Assembly: GCA_030066775.1 (NCBI GenBank)
Contig: JASJAY010000007.1
Span: forward strand, 1 to 55,059
Reading direction: 5' to 3'
From: Planctomycetota bacterium
GTDB lineage: Bacteria > Planctomycetota > PLA2 > JAEUHO01
DNA length: 55,059 bases
In this document: one piece after another, positions 1 through 7,523 of the stretch
How the letters are laid out: every line of letters starts with the position of its first letter
Numbering within the stretch: the stretch's first letter is position 1
The notes under the pieces: generated by a model
Seen by the model: only the letters and a program-made list of their open reading frames with translations
Databases searched by the model: none
What the model was told of the DNA's origin: nothing
Translations under genes and position numbers: made by a program

Positions 1-15
1 CATGACCTTCGCCCG

Positions 16-44
16 TCGACGGCCGGTGGGGGGGCGGCTACAGT
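16..44 (+). promoter_or_regulatory. Candidate sigma-70-type promoter of the peroxiredoxin gene
   Basis: TCGACG at 16-21 (4 of 6 matches to TTGACA) and TACAGT at 39-44 (4 of 6 to TATAAT) are separated by exactly 17 bases. Initiation would fall near 51, about 30 bases upstream of the ATG at 81. Only the sequence match supports this. Confidence 0.4.
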
Positions 45-80
45 CTGCCTCCCCCCCGATTGGATGACTGGAGGCCCACG

Positions 81-731
81 ATGGCGATTCGACTCGGCGA
101 CACCGCGCCCGACTTCACCGCGGAGACCACGGACGGCACGCTCAACTTCCACGAGTGGCTCGGCGACGGCTGGGGCGTGCTCTTCTCGCACCCCAAGGAC
201 TACACGCCCGTCTGCACGACCGAGCTCGGCCGCGTCGCCGCGCTCAAGTCGGAGTTCGAGAAGCGCAACTGCAAGGTCATCGGCCTCAGCGTCGACCCGC
301 TCAAGGACCACGAGGGCTGGTCAGAGGACATCGCCGAGACCCAGGGCACCGCGCTCAACTTCCCGCTCATCGCCGACGCGAACCGCGAGGTGAGCACGCT
401 CTACGACATGATCCACCCCAACGCGGATGACACGTTCACCGTGCGCTCCGTGTTCGTGATCGGCCCCGACAAGAAGGTGAAGCTGACCCTCACCTACCCC
501 GCCAGCACGGGCCGCAACTTCGACGAGCTCCTGCGCGTGATCGACTCGCTGCAGCTCACCTCCGAGCACCAGGTGGCCACGCCGGTCGACTGGAACAAGG
601 GCCAGAGCGTCATCATCGTGCCCTCGATCAGCAACGAGGAGGCCAGCGAGAAGTGGCCGAACGGGTGGGAGGAGCTCAAGCCCTACCTGCGCCTCGTGCC
701 GGACCCGACCGCCGGCGAGACGACCACCTAG
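81..731 (+). CDS. 1-Cys peroxiredoxin (Prx6 type)
   Basis: This is a 216-residue thiol peroxidase expected to reduce H2O2, alkyl hydroperoxides and possibly peroxynitrite in the cytoplasm. The peroxidatic site is 'PKDYTPVCTTE' with Cys45, the PxxxTxxC signature of peroxiredoxins. After the thioredoxin fold (residues 1-150) comes a C-terminal domain ('VATPVDWNKG', 'WPNGWEELKPYLR') of the kind that defines the Prx6/1-Cys subfamily. I see no C-terminal resolving cysteine, so an external thiol should recycle it. The only other Cys is in 'RNCKVIGLSVD'. The ATG at 81 is preferred over an in-frame start at 60 because GGAGG lies at 70-74, six bases upstream. The length is normal for the family. No reductase gene lies next to it, but a di-haem peroxidase is two genes downstream. 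Confidence 0.95.
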   Translation: MAIRLGDTAPDFTAETTDGTLNFHEWLGDGWGVLFSHPKDYTPVCTTELGRVAALKSEFEKRNCKVIGLSVDPLKDHEGWSEDIAETQGTALNFPLIADANREVSTLYDMIHPNADDTFTVRSVFVIGPDKKVKLTLTYPASTGRNFDELLRVIDSLQLTSEHQVATPVDWNKGQSVIIVPSISNEEASEKWPNGWEELKPYLRLVPDPTAGETTT

Positions 732-855
732 CCCCACCAAACAGGGCTCCCCGAGGAATCGCGCCCCGCGCTGTCGCGTGCGGGCCGGGGTCTGCCGTTC
801 TGGAGATGGCCCAGGCCGCAAGGCCCGGGCCGCCCCCTCCGTGCGAGACACTCCC

Positions 856-1455
856 ATGCGCCTCCTCACGACCCTGTCCCTGGCTCTCATTGCCAGCACC
901 GCGACCGCCTGCGGCGGTGGCGGCAGCATCCGCGATGCCATCAGCGAAGCCCTCGTGCAGTCGCTGCCCATCCGCGTCGAGGCCCTGACCGGCTCCCTCT
1001 CCAGCGACGGCGGCATCGACCGCGACTACGTCATGCGCATCGGCGACGACGCGCGCGACGTGATGTGGCGGGGCGTCAGCGCCTACGACCTGCCCGAGCC
1101 GCGCCCGGGCTACGTCCTCGAGTCCGCGACGCTCCACTTCGGCGCCGAGCGCTTCGACGGGGACGTGTTCGGTCGCCTGGGCGGCATCTACATCCAGCGC
1201 ATCAACCTCGGCGCCGTGCTCGACGCCGGCGACTACGGCCGCGCCGGCAGCGGCTGGACGCTCGCCCTCGACACCGAGACGCTCGACGTGCAGCAGATCG
1301 ACATCCGCCGCATGGTCCAGGACGTCTATGACGCCGGCGGCCGCCGCCTCGACCTGCGCTTCCGCACGGCGGTGAGCTCGGTCAACCGCGACCGTCGCGT
1401 CGACGCGGCGACGATCGACTACTTCGTGGTGATCCTCAACTGGCGCCGCATGTAG
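856..1455 (+). CDS. Putative lipoprotein of unknown function
   Basis: This is a 199-residue protein that I do not recognise. It opens with a lipoprotein signal peptide ('MRLLTTLSLALIASTATAC', lipobox TATAC, Cys19) followed by a glycine run, so it should be lipid-anchored and face the periplasm. The mature part looks beta-rich, with alternating hydrophobic strands ('RDYVMRIGDDARDVMWRG', 'YVLESATLHFGAERFDG'), and has no cysteines or enzyme motifs. An upstream in-frame start at 778 was rejected because it would bury the signal peptide. It is followed after 38 bases by a very stable hairpin, so it is probably transcribed apart from the peroxidase gene downstream. Confidence 0.75.
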   Translation: MRLLTTLSLALIASTATACGGGGSIRDAISEALVQSLPIRVEALTGSLSSDGGIDRDYVMRIGDDARDVMWRGVSAYDLPEPRPGYVLESATLHFGAERFDGDVFGRLGGIYIQRINLGAVLDAGDYGRAGSGWTLALDTETLDVQQIDIRRMVQDVYDAGGRRLDLRFRTAVSSVNRDRRVDAATIDYFVVILNWRRM

Positions 1456-1493
1456 AACCCGACCGCGTCTTCCCCGAATCGCCCGCCCATGAT

Positions 1494-1523
1494 CGCGCTT
1501 CTCATCTTCGGATGAGAAGCGCG
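1494..1523. terminator. Perfect 13-bp hairpin with C(UUCG)G tetraloop
   Basis: Positions 1494-1506 and 1511-1523 are perfectly complementary and enclose TTCG, giving the extra-stable cUUCGg tetraloop. It lies 38 bases after the lipoprotein stop (1455) and 59 bases before the peroxidase start (1582). There is no T-run after it (CTCACGTTG), so it is either a U-tract-less terminator or an mRNA-stabilising or processing hairpin. Confidence 0.6.
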
Positions 1524-1581
1524 CTCACGTTGTGGCCGGCCTCTGCATCGTGGCGTTTGCTGCGAGTGAAGGAGGTCGCTC

Positions 1582-3015
1582 ATGCGTTCACTCGACGCGC
1601 TCATCTTGATCCTGCTGGCCCTGTGCCTGCCCCTCACTGCATGTGGCGGAGGCGGTGGCACGACGCCCGAGCCCGACGCCGAAGTCATCGACCCGGGCGA
1701 GGATCCCGTGGATCCGCCGACCGATCCCCTCCTCGACACCCAGCTCCAGCCCCTGCTCCAGCAGGCGAATGCCGCACCACCCCCCCCCGCGACGCCCCAC
1801 TCGCCGGCGCTCGTCTCGCTGGGGCAGGCGCTCTTCTTCGACAAGCTCCTCTCGGGCAACCGCAACATCTCGTGTGCGAGCTGCCACCACCCGAGCGCCG
1901 GCACAGGCGACGGCCTCTCCGTCTCCATCGGCGAGGGCGGCCTCGGCCAGGCGCCCTTCCGTCAGCTCGCCGACGGCGCTCTGATCCCGCGCAACGCGCC
2001 GCATCTGTGGAACCTCGGGCGCCAGCGCTTCATGTTCTGGGATGGGCGCGTCGAGCGCACACCGAACGGCGTCCTCCGCACGCCCGAGCCCGCGCTCAAC
2101 GGCCCCAACCCGGCCGCCGGAGAGATCGTCGCCGCGCTGCCCACGGCGCTCGCCGCCCAGGCGATCTTCCCGCCGACCTCGCGTGAAGAGATGCGCGGCC
2201 AGCCGGGCGACAACGAGCTCGCGGACGCCACCGACAACCTGGAGATCTGGCGCCGGATCATGGTGCGCCTCGTCGGCACGGACAACGGGGCCACTGGCGG
2301 CCTGCTCGAGTACCAGGTCCTGTTCCAGACGGCCTTCCCCGCCGTCCAACAGCTCGACGACTTCAACATCGGTCACGTAGGCGCGGCCATCGCCGCGTTC
2401 ATCGAGACGGCGTTCGATCTGCGGAACAGCCCCTACGACCAGTACCTGCAGGGCGACGTGACGGCCCTCACCGACGACGCCAAGCGCGGGGCGATCCTCT
2501 ACTTCGGCCGCGCCGACTGCGCGCGCTGCCACGGTGGGCCCGAGCTCACGGACAACCGCTTCCATTCGATCGGCGTCCCGCAGGTCGGTCCTGGCCGCGA
2601 CGCCCCGCTGGAGGACCTCGGCCGTATCAGCGTCACCAACAACGCGAACGATCTCTACATGTTCAAGACGCCGCATCTGCGCAACACGGCCCTCAACGGC
2701 CCGTGGATGCACAGCGGCGCGTACACGACGCTCGAGAACGCGGTGCGCCACTACATCAACCCTGCGCAGGCGCTTGCGAACTACGACGCGTCGCAGCTCG
2801 ACCCGCTCGTCGTGAACCTCGTCGACCTGGATCCGGCACGCCAGGCCGCGCGAGCGCAGGCGATCGGCGGCGCGGTGCGTCGCGGCGTGAACCTCACGGA
2901 CGCAGAGGTTGCGCAGCTCGTCCTGTTCCTCGAGTCCCTGACGGACCCGGCGGCGCTGACGCTGCCCGGCGTGGTGCCCGCGACGGTTCCGAGCGGGCTC
3001 CCCGTGGGCGACTAG
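1582..3015 (+). CDS. Di-haem cytochrome c peroxidase / MauG-family lipoprotein
   Basis: This is a 477-residue protein of the bacterial di-haem cytochrome c peroxidase/MauG superfamily. Two haem c sites are visible, CASCH at residues 98-102 and CARCH at 313-317, each starting its own cytochrome domain. The segment 'HLWNLGRQRFMFWDGRVE' and the late 'FKTPHLRNTALNGPWMHSG' are typical of the family. It would reduce peroxide with electrons from a cytochrome, or act as a MauG-like oxidase; the sequence alone does not decide. The N-terminus is a lipoprotein signal ('LALCLPLTAC', Cys near residue 21) followed by an acidic, Pro-rich tether (about residues 27-50), so it is probably membrane-anchored in the periplasm. 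The start is well supported by AAGGAGG about eight bases upstream of ATG. The stop codon overlaps that of the convergent ugd gene in a shared CTAG. Confidence 0.92.
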   Translation: MRSLDALILILLALCLPLTACGGGGGTTPEPDAEVIDPGEDPVDPPTDPLLDTQLQPLLQQANAAPPPPATPHSPALVSLGQALFFDKLLSGNRNISCASCHHPSAGTGDGLSVSIGEGGLGQAPFRQLADGALIPRNAPHLWNLGRQRFMFWDGRVERTPNGVLRTPEPALNGPNPAAGEIVAALPTALAAQAIFPPTSREEMRGQPGDNELADATDNLEIWRRIMVRLVGTDNGATGGLLEYQVLFQTAFPAVQQLDDFNIGHVGAAIAAFIETAFDLRNSPYDQYLQGDVTALTDDAKRGAILYFGRADCARCHGGPELTDNRFHSIGVPQVGPGRDAPLEDLGRISVTNNANDLYMFKTPHLRNTALNGPWMHSGAYTTLENAVRHYINPAQALANYDASQLDPLVVNLVDLDPARQAARAQAIGGAVRRGVNLTDAEVAQLVLFLESLTDPAALTLPGVVPATVPSGLPVGD

Positions 3016-4355
3016 TTCGCGGGGCTCGCCTCGGTCGAGGCGGGCGTCATCGAACGACCCAGCCCGATGCCCTCGTGCTCGAAGCCGAGGGCACGGGCCT
3101 TCTCGCCATCGAAGACGTTGCGCCCGTCGAAGAGCACCTTCTGCTTCAGCACCGTGCCGAGCTCCTCGAGGCTCGCGCCCCGGTACTCGTTCCACTCGGT
3201 GCAGAGCACGAGCGCATCGGCGCCCTCGGCGGCCTGCCAGGCGTCCGCCTCGAAGCGCATGCCCTCGCCGAAGGCTGCCTGGAAGTTCTCGATGCCTTCG
3301 GGATCGGAACCCACGACCGTTGCGCCGCGGTCCACGAGCGCGCGCGCCACGACCAGCGCCGGCGCCTCGCGCACGTCGTCCGTCTGCGGCTTGAACGCGA
3401 GACCCCAGATGCAGAAGGTCAGCCCCGAGAGGTCCTCGCCGAAGCGGTTCACGATCTTGTCCACCAGCACGTGCTTCTGCTGGTCGTTGACCTTCTCGGT
3501 GGCGCCGACGATCTGCATGTCGATGCCCGCGGCCTTGGCCACGTGCATCAGGCCCTGCGTGTCCTTCGGGAAGCACGAGCCGCCGTACCCGCAGCCCGCA
3601 TAGAGGAAGGGCTTGCCGATGCGCGAGTCCGTGCCGATGCCGCTGGCGATCTTGCGCACGTCGCCACCGACCACGTCGCACAGCCGCGCGATCTCGTTCA
3701 TGAACGAGATGCGCGTCGCGAGCATCGCGTTCGCCGCGTACTTCGTGATCTCCGCATCCACGTTGCTCATCCGCAGGATCGGCTTGCCCGAGCGCACGAA
3801 GGGCTCGTAGAGGTCCTGCATGACCTTCCAGGCCTCGTCGCTCCTGGCGCCGATCACGACCCGGTCCGGCTTCAGGAAGTCGCTGACCGCGTCGCCTTCC
3901 TTCAGGAACTCGGGGTTGTTCACCACGTGGACGGGGTGCTCCGCGTGCTCCTTCACGAGGGCGCGCACGCGCTCTGCCGTACCCACCGGCACGGTGCTCT
4001 TGAGCACCAGCACGATCTGCTGGTTGGCTGCCTTGAGGACGTCGACCACCGCCGCGTCGACGTAGTCCATGATCGGCGAGCCGTCGGGTCCCTCGGGGGT
4101 GCCTACCGCGATGAAGACGACCTCGGCGTTCGGCACGCCCTCGGCCGCGCTCAGGGTGAAGCGGATGCGGCCCTCGCGCATGGAGCGCTCGAGCATCGAG
4201 CCGAGGCCCGGCTCGTAGATCGGGACCTCGCCCCGCTCCAGCATCTCGATCTTCTTCGGGTCCACGTCGACGCACGTGACGTCGTGGCCGGTGTCCGCGA
4301 AGCAGACGCCCGCCACGAGGCCCACGTAGCCCGTTCCGATGACCGCGATCTTCAT
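3012..4355 (-). CDS. ugd: UDP-glucose 6-dehydrogenase
   Basis: This enzyme oxidises UDP-glucose to UDP-glucuronate with two NAD+, supplying precursors for exopolysaccharide or cell-surface glycans. The 447 residues begin with the NAD-binding Rossmann motif 'MKIAVIGTGYVGLVAGV'. The catalytic-cysteine motif 'GCGYGGSCFPKD' is intact, and the C-terminal UDP-binding domain contains 'FCIWGLAFKPQTDDVREAP'. The length is typical. ATG at 4355 was chosen because the Rossmann motif starts right there; an in-frame start at 4400 only adds a basic extension. The last residues (3027-3042) contain a small inverted repeat. No other sugar-nucleotide gene adjoins it; the nearest glycosyltransferase is at 28162. 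Confidence 0.96.
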   Translation of the reverse strand: MKIAVIGTGYVGLVAGVCFADTGHDVTCVDVDPKKIEMLERGEVPIYEPGLGSMLERSMREGRIRFTLSAAEGVPNAEVVFIAVGTPEGPDGSPIMDYVDAAVVDVLKAANQQIVLVLKSTVPVGTAERVRALVKEHAEHPVHVVNNPEFLKEGDAVSDFLKPDRVVIGARSDEAWKVMQDLYEPFVRSGKPILRMSNVDAEITKYAANAMLATRISFMNEIARLCDVVGGDVRKIASGIGTDSRIGKPFLYAGCGYGGSCFPKDTQGLMHVAKAAGIDMQIVGATEKVNDQQKHVLVDKIVNRFGEDLSGLTFCIWGLAFKPQTDDVREAPALVVARALVDRGATVVGSDPEGIENFQAAFGEGMRFEADAWQAAEGADALVLCTEWNEYRGASLEELGTVLKQKVLFDGRNVFDGEKARALGFEHEGIGLGRSMTPASTEASPAN

Positions 4356-4636
4356 ACCCGCTTGCCTCCAGGCCGGGCTCCGAACCCGGCGGCGAAACAT
4401 GGTACGGGCCGCACTTGGCCCTGCCGCGAATGCCGGGGGCTCGGGTGGCGTCTTCGGCGAATCTCCCTCTCCGGTCGAATTGGCGTCCGCTGCGCGTGGG
4501 GGCGGGCGTACATCCCGGGCAGCAGCTTGCGGCCGCGGAGGCGCGTCTCCGCGGCCCCTTCCCTCTCTGACATCACCAGCCGCACGAAATGGGGCCCGCG
4601 GGGCCCGTCAGGACTAGATCGCGTCGCCCGACGCCC

Positions 4637-4642
4637 TAGAAT
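4637..4642 (+). promoter_or_regulatory. Candidate -10 element of tRNA-Asp
   Basis: TAGAAT matches TATAAT at 5 of 6 positions and ends 16 bases before the tRNA 5' end, placing initiation about 10 bases upstream of the mature tRNA. I found no convincing -35 box. Confidence 0.4.
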
Positions 4643-4658
4643 CCCGCTTCCTCTTCGC

Positions 4659-4736
4659 GGGGGTGTAGCTCAGTTGGTTTAGAGCGCCGGCCTGTCAAGC
4701 CGGAGGTCGCGGGTTCGAGTCCCGTCACTCCCGCCA
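4659..4736 (+). tRNA. tRNA-Asp (anticodon GUC), CCA encoded
   Basis: The cloverleaf closes by hand. The acceptor stem is GGGGGTG/CACTCCC (one G-T pair). The D-arm begins GCTC with loop AGTTGGTTTA. The anticodon stem is CCGGC/GCCGG with loop CTGTCAA, so the anticodon is GTC. The T-arm is GCGGG-TTCGAGT-CCCGT. The discriminator base is G, the identity base expected for tRNA-Asp, and CCA is genomically encoded. The downstream side carries a second copy of its 3' end (4934-4965) and an inverted copy of its T-arm (4793-4810). Confidence 0.97.
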
Positions 4737-4792
4737 TTCTTCATCTACCCAGGCGTAGACGCGGCCATTCAGGCGTCCGCAGGCCCAGATCC

Positions 4793-4810
4793 GGACTCGA
4801 ATCCGCGACC
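4793..4810 (-). repeat. Inverted copy of the tRNA-Asp T-arm
   Basis: The reverse complement of 4793-4810 matches tRNA positions 4705-4722 (variable loop through T-arm) at 17 of 18 bases, with one G-to-A change. It has no acceptor or anticodon arm around it, so it is not itself a tRNA. Confidence 0.7.
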
Positions 4811-4826
4811 GGGTTGGGGGGTAGCA

Positions 4827-4880
4827 AGCGCCCGAAGCGTAGCGAAGGGCGCTGCGTAGGGGGGCCTTCAGAGGCCCCCC
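4827..4880. terminator. Two tandem hairpins downstream of tRNA-Asp
   Basis: The first hairpin pairs AGCGCCC (4827-4833) with GGGCGCT (4847-4853) around a 13-base loop. The second is a perfect 8-bp stem, GGGGGGCC (4859-4866) with GGCCCCCC (4873-4880), loop TTCAGA. The second is strong enough to act as a terminator for the tRNA transcript, although no T-run follows. Confidence 0.45.
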
Positions 4881-4933
4881 TGACAACACGCCGCCAAACG
4901 TGACGCTGCCGAGCGGAGCGAGGCGCGGTGCGT

Positions 4934-4965
4934 GGGTTCGAGTCCCGTCACTCCCGCCACTCTTC
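4934..4965 (+). repeat. Displaced direct repeat of the tRNA-Asp 3' end
   Basis: Positions 4934-4965 repeat 4711-4742 with a single mismatch (C for T at 4960). The repeat covers most of the T-arm, the acceptor 3' strand, the discriminator, CCA and six bases beyond. It resembles the duplicated attachment site left by a tRNA-targeting integrase, but only about 200 bases separate the copies and no integrase is present. It could be a relic, or the remnant of a second tRNA gene. Confidence 0.75.
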
Positions 4966-5079
4966 TTGCGCCCTGTCGCACTATCTCGCGCCACCTCGCG
5001 CACTTGTGTCGATTCGCCGCCGACGGGCCGCGATCCTGACATTGTGCTCCCCGACGTAATGGCGTCCGCCCGCATGTCG

Positions 5080-5085
5080 TAGAGT
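5080..5085 (+). promoter_or_regulatory. Candidate -10 element of the small membrane protein gene
   Basis: TAGAGT (4 of 6 to TATAAT) would start transcription near 5092. That would leave no leader for a start at 5095, which favours the ATG at 5110. No -35 box is evident. Confidence 0.3.
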
Positions 5086-5109
5086 GCGGCGCGCATGCGG
5101 GACCAGCCG

Positions 5110-5472
5110 ATGACCAGCAAGGAGAAGATCGCGTACTTCCTCGAGGACATGCGCGAGCGCGGTGTCCCGAGGGGTGTCGCCGCGCCGCCCCTCGTGCGCA
5201 TGCTGTGGGCCATGCGCCTTCACGTGCGACCGCCGCTGATGGCCGGTTGGTGGCGGCTCTTCTTCGGATTCGGAGGCTACTTCACCGTGGCTGTGTGGCT
5301 GGTCGTCACGGCGCTCGGGCTGACCGCGCGGAGCCTTGCCGCCAGCGTCCTGCTCGCGGTGAGCATGGGTGTCGTCTTCGGTCTCTGCGCGGCGATCTAC
5401 GTGCGACTCAAGGCACGCCCACTTGGCCTCGTTGCCTGGAACGACTATCCGCCGCCCGACGCCGGGGACTGA
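5110..5472 (+). CDS. Small membrane protein resembling DUF6404
   Basis: This is a 120-residue protein. The N-terminal 45 residues are soluble and include 'GVAAPPLVRMLWAMRLHVRPP', reminiscent of the APPL-x-R-LW-x(5)-PP signature I associate with DUF6404 proteins. Two hydrophobic helices follow, at about residues 52-72 and 78-98, then a short tail ending 'NDYPPPDAGD'. The function is unknown; it should be an inner-membrane protein. ATG at 5110 is preferred over ATG 5095 because GGGA lies about seven bases upstream and because the likely -10 box is too close to 5095. It ends 13 bases before the stop of the convergent HEAT gene. The family assignment is from memory and uncertain. Confidence 0.72.
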   Translation: MTSKEKIAYFLEDMRERGVPRGVAAPPLVRMLWAMRLHVRPPLMAGWWRLFFGFGGYFTVAVWLVVTALGLTARSLAASVLLAVSMGVVFGLCAAIYVRLKARPLGLVAWNDYPPPDAGD

Positions 5473-5485
5473 GAGCGTCCGCCTG

Positions 5486-6712
5486 CTACTTCTTCACGAA
5501 GCGGCGGCGCCCCTCGTTCCACACCAGGCTGGACTTGATCTCGCGCCACCACTCGGCGTACTTGGTGCGCGCTGACGCGCCCGACACGCTCGGCTGCCAG
5601 AAGGACTGACCGGTCACGAGGTTGAGCGTTTCGCCCGCGTAGCGCGCGAGCCACTGATCGAACCCATCCGCATCCAGGATGTCGATCAGCATGGCGACGC
5701 CGTCCGCTTCACCCAGCGAGGCCATGGCCCGCCCGTAGATCATCTGCTCGCGCTTGCGGTTGCTCGGAATGCCCTCAGGCAGACCGAAGCCCTCGTCTTT
5801 CGGCGGCACTTTGGCGAGGCGGCGAAGATGGGGCAGGGCCTCGCGCGCACGCATCTCCACGAGCATCTCGAGCAGTGGCTTCATGCCGTCCGTGAACCCC
5901 TCGAGCTTCTCCAGGAACTCGATGGCCGGCTTGCGTGTGAGTGGATCGGAGAACGCCTTCAGCGCATCTCCGATGTCCGGCGTGAGCTGACCTCGCTGAA
6001 GCGCGCGCACCAGATGGGGCACGGCACGGACATGACCAATCTCCTGGAGGACCTTGGCGCAGCTCTCCCAGCCCTCGTCGAGCAGGCCTCCGAGTCGCGG
6101 CACGTCGCGAGGGCCACACACCTTGCCCAACACCGACTGTGCCCACGAAGCGTGGGAGCCATGCGTGTCGGCGTCCTTCGGATCCAGGTATGGCAAGAGG
6201 CTCGGGATGGCGGCACGCCCAAGCTCCGCGAGCTCGTCGATCCGCGGATCACCGGAGGACCAGCGGTCCTTCGGCAACGTGGACATGACTTCCTGGACGA
6301 CGAGGTCCGCGTTGGGATCCACCTCGCCGAACCCGCCGGTGCCTCCAGCCCCGACGAGCGCCTCCTGCACGGTCTTGAGCGCTTCGCCTGCCGCTCCGCT
6401 CGGCATCCGCTTCAGGTTGCCAAGCTCGACGCGCGTGTACTTGTCGAGCGTGATCAGCACGTCGATCGCCGTCTCGCGCGCCTTGGGCTTCAAACGCCCG
6501 ATCTCCCGGATGAGGAAGTGGGCCGCCTTGCCCCGCATCGCGATCAAGCCCTGCTCGGCGGCAGCGCGCACGTCCTTGCTCTCGGCCATGAGGGCCGTCG
6601 TCAGGGTCTTGAGGAAGCGCTTCTCCTTCGCCGTCGGTTCGGCTGCAAAGGTGAGGCTCGGCCCAATGGCGAGCGCGAGAGCGAAGACGACAGCCGCGTA
6701 GATCGTGCGCAT
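5486..6712 (-). CDS. Secreted HEAT-repeat protein
   Basis: This is a 408-residue protein with a Sec signal peptide ('MRTIYAAVVFALALAIG', cleavage likely after TFA). Degenerate alpha-helical repeats fill most of the mature protein: 'AAEQGLIAMRGKAAHFLIRE', 'ELGRAAIPSLLPYLDP', 'LLDEGWESCAKVLQEIGHV', 'ALPHLRRLAKVPP'. They resemble HEAT/Armadillo units. I see no catalytic motif, so the role is probably protein-protein scaffolding in the periplasm. GGGGAG lies eight bases before the ATG. A larger secreted HEAT protein is at 13852-15882; the two look like family relatives rather than a recent duplication. Confidence 0.82.
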   Translation of the reverse strand: MRTIYAAVVFALALAIGPSLTFAAEPTAKEKRFLKTLTTALMAESKDVRAAAEQGLIAMRGKAAHFLIREIGRLKPKARETAIDVLITLDKYTRVELGNLKRMPSGAAGEALKTVQEALVGAGGTGGFGEVDPNADLVVQEVMSTLPKDRWSSGDPRIDELAELGRAAIPSLLPYLDPKDADTHGSHASWAQSVLGKVCGPRDVPRLGGLLDEGWESCAKVLQEIGHVRAVPHLVRALQRGQLTPDIGDALKAFSDPLTRKPAIEFLEKLEGFTDGMKPLLEMLVEMRAREALPHLRRLAKVPPKDEGFGLPEGIPSNRKREQMIYGRAMASLGEADGVAMLIDILDADGFDQWLARYAGETLNLVTGQSFWQPSVSGASARTKYAEWWREIKSSLVWNEGRRRFVKK

Positions 6713-6836
6713 CGAGCTACTCCCCTCAGGTGGACGATGGCCTCCCCGGCCATCCTACCGTCCCGCCCGGCTCGCTCGGATAGGCCCAGTCACGGTGGGG
6801 GGGCGCTTGCCGCGGAGCCTGGCGTTGCCTCGCGCG

Positions 6837-7295
6837 CTACGAGCTCAACCGCTTGTCCAGCCACACGAGGTCGTTGTCGTCGCCCATGTAGTCGGGGAAG
6901 ACGCCTCGCTGGGTGAAGCCGACGCGCTCGTAGAACCGGATCGCGTCCGCGTTCCAGCGCGCGGTCTGCACGGTGAGGAAGCGGGCGCCCCGGTCGCGCG
7001 CCGCCGCCTCGATCGCATCGCATAGGAGGCGGCCCAGGCCCTGCTTCCGCGCGGCCTCGACGACGGCCAGGTGGTCCATCATGAGGATCCGGTTCCAGTA
7101 GGGACCGGAGAGCGTCGCGTAGCCGACGACCTCCTCGTCGACCTCGGCGATCAGGATCAGCCCCGCGTAGGCGCGGTAGAAGGCGACCACCTCTGCGGCC
7201 GGGCGCTCGCCGTTGACGAGGCGGTCGAGCGGCACGAGCACGTCGCTCTCGCTGGCAGCGTCCAGCGGGCGGATCCGGGCAGCTCCGTCGACCAT
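6837..7295 (-). CDS. GNAT-family N-acetyltransferase
   Basis: This is a 152-residue GCN5-related acetyltransferase that would transfer acetyl from acetyl-CoA to an amine; the substrate is unknown. Motif A is visible in 'LAVVEAARKQGLGRLLCDAI' (R/Q-x-x-G-x-G/L acetyl-CoA loop). The end carries the common 'RWNADAIRFYERVGFTQRG' segment. The N-terminal half includes 'DEEVVGYATLSGPYWNRI'. ATG at 7295 was chosen because GGGGAG sits five bases upstream and the protein then begins directly with 'MVDGAARIRPLDA', as GNAT proteins usually do. An in-frame extension to 7433 is Arg-rich and unlikely to be translated. Confidence 0.9.
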   Translation of the reverse strand: MVDGAARIRPLDAASESDVLVPLDRLVNGERPAAEVVAFYRAYAGLILIAEVDEEVVGYATLSGPYWNRILMMDHLAVVEAARKQGLGRLLCDAIEAAARDRGARFLTVQTARWNADAIRFYERVGFTQRGVFPDYMGDDNDLVWLDKRLSS

Positions 7296-7451
7296 CCTGA
7301 CTCCCCGCGCCTGCCGTTCATCGGCGCGTCGTCGTACGGACCGTACGGAGGCCCTGCCATGGGGACCACCGCGACGCCAGGTAGGAGACGCCGCGGTGAT
7401 CCGGACCCCGTCCTTCGAGCCCCAGGCAGGCAATTCTCTGGAGGAGCACCT

Positions 7452-7480
7452 CCGCGGGGCGTGCGACGCGCGCCCCGCGG
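7452..7480. terminator. GC-rich hairpin downstream of the porin gene
   Basis: CCGCGGGGC (7452-7460) pairs perfectly with GCCCCGCGG (7472-7480) around an 11-base loop, 44 bases after the porin stop on the minus strand. A weaker pair of alternative stems (7492-7499 with 7523-7530, or 7511-7516 with 7520-7525) overlaps the porin stop codon. There is no U-tract. Confidence 0.45.
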
Positions 7481-7523
7481 GGCATCCGGGAGCTCTAGTG
7501 GACGAGAGTCAGTCGATCTTCGA

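Noticed and set aside
1588..4275. Very long minus-strand open frame (895 codons) across the peroxidase and ugd genes
   Set aside because: It is antisense or out of frame to two clear enzymes, is Arg/Gly/Ala-rich, and has no domain or signal. Such shadows are expected at 70% GC; the same holds for large antisense frames at 7071-9002, 14071-16014, 37065-39845 and 53107-55020.
4659..4965. Integrated genetic element with attL/attR at tRNA-Asp
   Set aside because: The direct repeats fit, but only about 200 bases lie between them and there is no integrase or cargo, so I report it only as a repeat structure.
4725..5213. Minus-strand frame of 162 codons over the tRNA-Asp repeats
   Set aside because: The translation contains GTRTH-type phrases that are known artefacts of translating tRNA 3' ends, and the frame overlaps the real membrane-protein gene.
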